Shown piece after piece: positions 6,263 through 6,911 of a stretch of DNA of 6,911 nucleotides. Both the position numbers and the translations under genes were made by a program. This DNA is from Vulcanimicrobiota bacterium. GTDB taxonomy: Bacteria; Vulcanimicrobiota; Vulcanimicrobiia; Vulcanimicrobiales; Vulcanimicrobiaceae. The stretch is taken from assembly GCA_019245995.1 (NCBI GenBank), contig JAFAQW010000311.1, forward strand, positions 1 to 6,911, written 5' to 3'. Position 1 is the first letter of the stretch. Each line of letters opens with the position of its first letter. The notes beneath the pieces were generated by a model that worked only from the letters and a program-made list of their open reading frames with translations, was not told the origin of the DNA and ran no database searches.

Positions 6263-6911
6263 ACGGTTCCGTTGCAGACGTCGCCGGCCGCATCAGCGCC
6301 GGCATGGAGCGCGTATTGGTCGGCGCGGAACGCGTGACGCGCGGCCTCACCGTGGCGTTGCTCGCACGCGGGCACGTGCTGGTGGAAGGCGTTCCCGGCA
6401 CGGGCAAGACCCTTGCGGTTCGTGCGCTCGCGCTGCTGCTGGGCGTGGATTTTCGACGCATCGCGTTTACGCCGGACCTCATGCCCTCCGACGTCGTCGG
6501 CACGACGGTCTTCAATCCGCAGACGGCGCAGTTCACCACGCGCACCGGGCCGATCTTCGCAAACGTCGTGCTCGCGGACGAAGTCAACCGGACGCCGCCA
6601 AAGACGCAGGCAGCGCTCCTCGAGGCGATGGAGGAAGGCCGCGTGACGATCGACGGCGTGGCCTATCCGCTGCCGCATCCTTTTCTGCTCTGCGCGACGC
6701 AGAATCCAATCGAATACGAGGGCACGTACCCGCTACCGGAAGCGCAACTCGACCGTTTTATGGTCAAGGTTTCGTCGGGGTATCCGCAGGAGGCGCAGGA
6801 ACTCGACCTGCTCGCGCGCGCCGCGGCGGGTTTCGACGCGCGCAGGCTCGAGGAATCGCGCGTGGGACCCGTCACCAACGCCGCTGAAGTGCTCGAAGCA
6901 CAAACCATTGT
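6259..6911 (+). CDS. MoxR family AAA+ ATPase (C-terminus cut by window edge)
   Basis: The first 217 residues are present from GTG 6259, which overlaps the previous stop as GTGA; the usual length is about 310-330, so roughly the last third is missing. The Walker A motif GVPGTGKT is at 44-51. MPSDVVGTTVFNP at 75-87 is the MoxR-specific segment. Walker B with its following motif is VVLADEVNR at 103-111. LLEAMEEGRVTIDG runs from 120 to 133. Sensor 1 ATQNP is at 146-150, and LPEAQLDRF at 159-167 carries the arginine expected to act in trans in the oligomer. All catalytic features are intact. MoxR ATPases act as chaperones for assembly or metal loading of protein complexes, usually with a von Willebrand A (DUF58-type) partner encoded next door. 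That partner would be expected just right of this window. The client is unknown. Confidence 0.95.
   Translation, partial: MNGSVADVAGRISAGMERVLVGAERVTRGLTVALLARGHVLVEGVPGTGKTLAVRALALLLGVDFRRIAFTPDLMPSDVVGTTVFNPQTAQFTTRTGPIFANVVLADEVNRTPPKTQAALLEAMEEGRVTIDGVAYPLPHPFLLCATQNPIEYEGTYPLPEAQLDRFMVKVSSGYPQEAQELDLLARAAAGFDARRLEESRVGPVTNAAEVLEAQTI

Noticed and set aside
5895..6587. A reverse-strand open frame of 230 codons across the DUF4350/MoxR junction.
   Set aside because: It is Ser/Arg/Pro-rich shadow opposite two well-supported genes.
6168..6887. A plus-strand open frame of 239 codons overlapping the MoxR gene.
   Set aside because: The Walker A, Walker B and sensor motifs are in another frame; this one is Arg/Gly-rich with no motif.

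Overview
This is a GC-rich, gene-dense bacterial window. It holds seven protein genes that can be supported from sequence plus one gene entering from the left edge. There are no RNA genes, mobile elements or CRISPR arrays. GTG starts, 4-base start/stop overlaps, and the gene content (a MoxR/DUF4129/DUF4350 module, a YfdC-like FNT channel, a phosphoesterase-family enzyme) fit a soil-type high-GC lineage such as Candidatus Eremiobacterota (WPS-2), Actinobacteriota or Chloroflexota. I lean weakly to Eremiobacterota, but no phylogenetic marker is present, so this is only an impression.

Left block (1-2366). A truncated membrane-protein gene runs leftward out of the window from base 204. Facing away from it is a run of three rightward genes: a small putative lipoprotein with a beta-rich domain, a NodB-type polysaccharide deacetylase, and a formate/nitrite-transporter-family (YfdC-like) membrane protein. 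The divergent pair shares the bases CATG as overlapping start codons if the longest lipoprotein model is right. The deacetylase start is unclear: a good Shine-Dalgarno sequence lies six bases before an ACG codon, not an ATG.

Middle (2367-3572). A 146-base convergent gap holds only weak inverted repeats. A single leftward gene follows, encoding a phosphoesterase-family protein (acid phosphatase/phospholipase C type). An in-frame stop lies just upstream of its start codon, so it cannot carry an N-terminal secretion signal as read. A 115-base divergent region with a nested inverted repeat separates it from the next block.

Right block (3573-6911). This is a tightly packed rightward operon: a polytopic membrane protein, a DUF4129 protein, a DUF4350 protein and a MoxR-type AAA+ ATPase cut by the window edge. 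Two of the three junctions are GTGA overlaps and the third is a 15-base gap, so coupled translation is likely. This order matches a known neighbourhood that usually continues with a DUF58 (von Willebrand A-like) gene. The working idea is a membrane-associated chaperone/assembly system whose substrate is unknown.

I did not find strong evidence of an undescribed defence or mobile system. The points most worth checking are the deacetylase start, the signal-less phosphoesterase, and the MoxR-linked operon.
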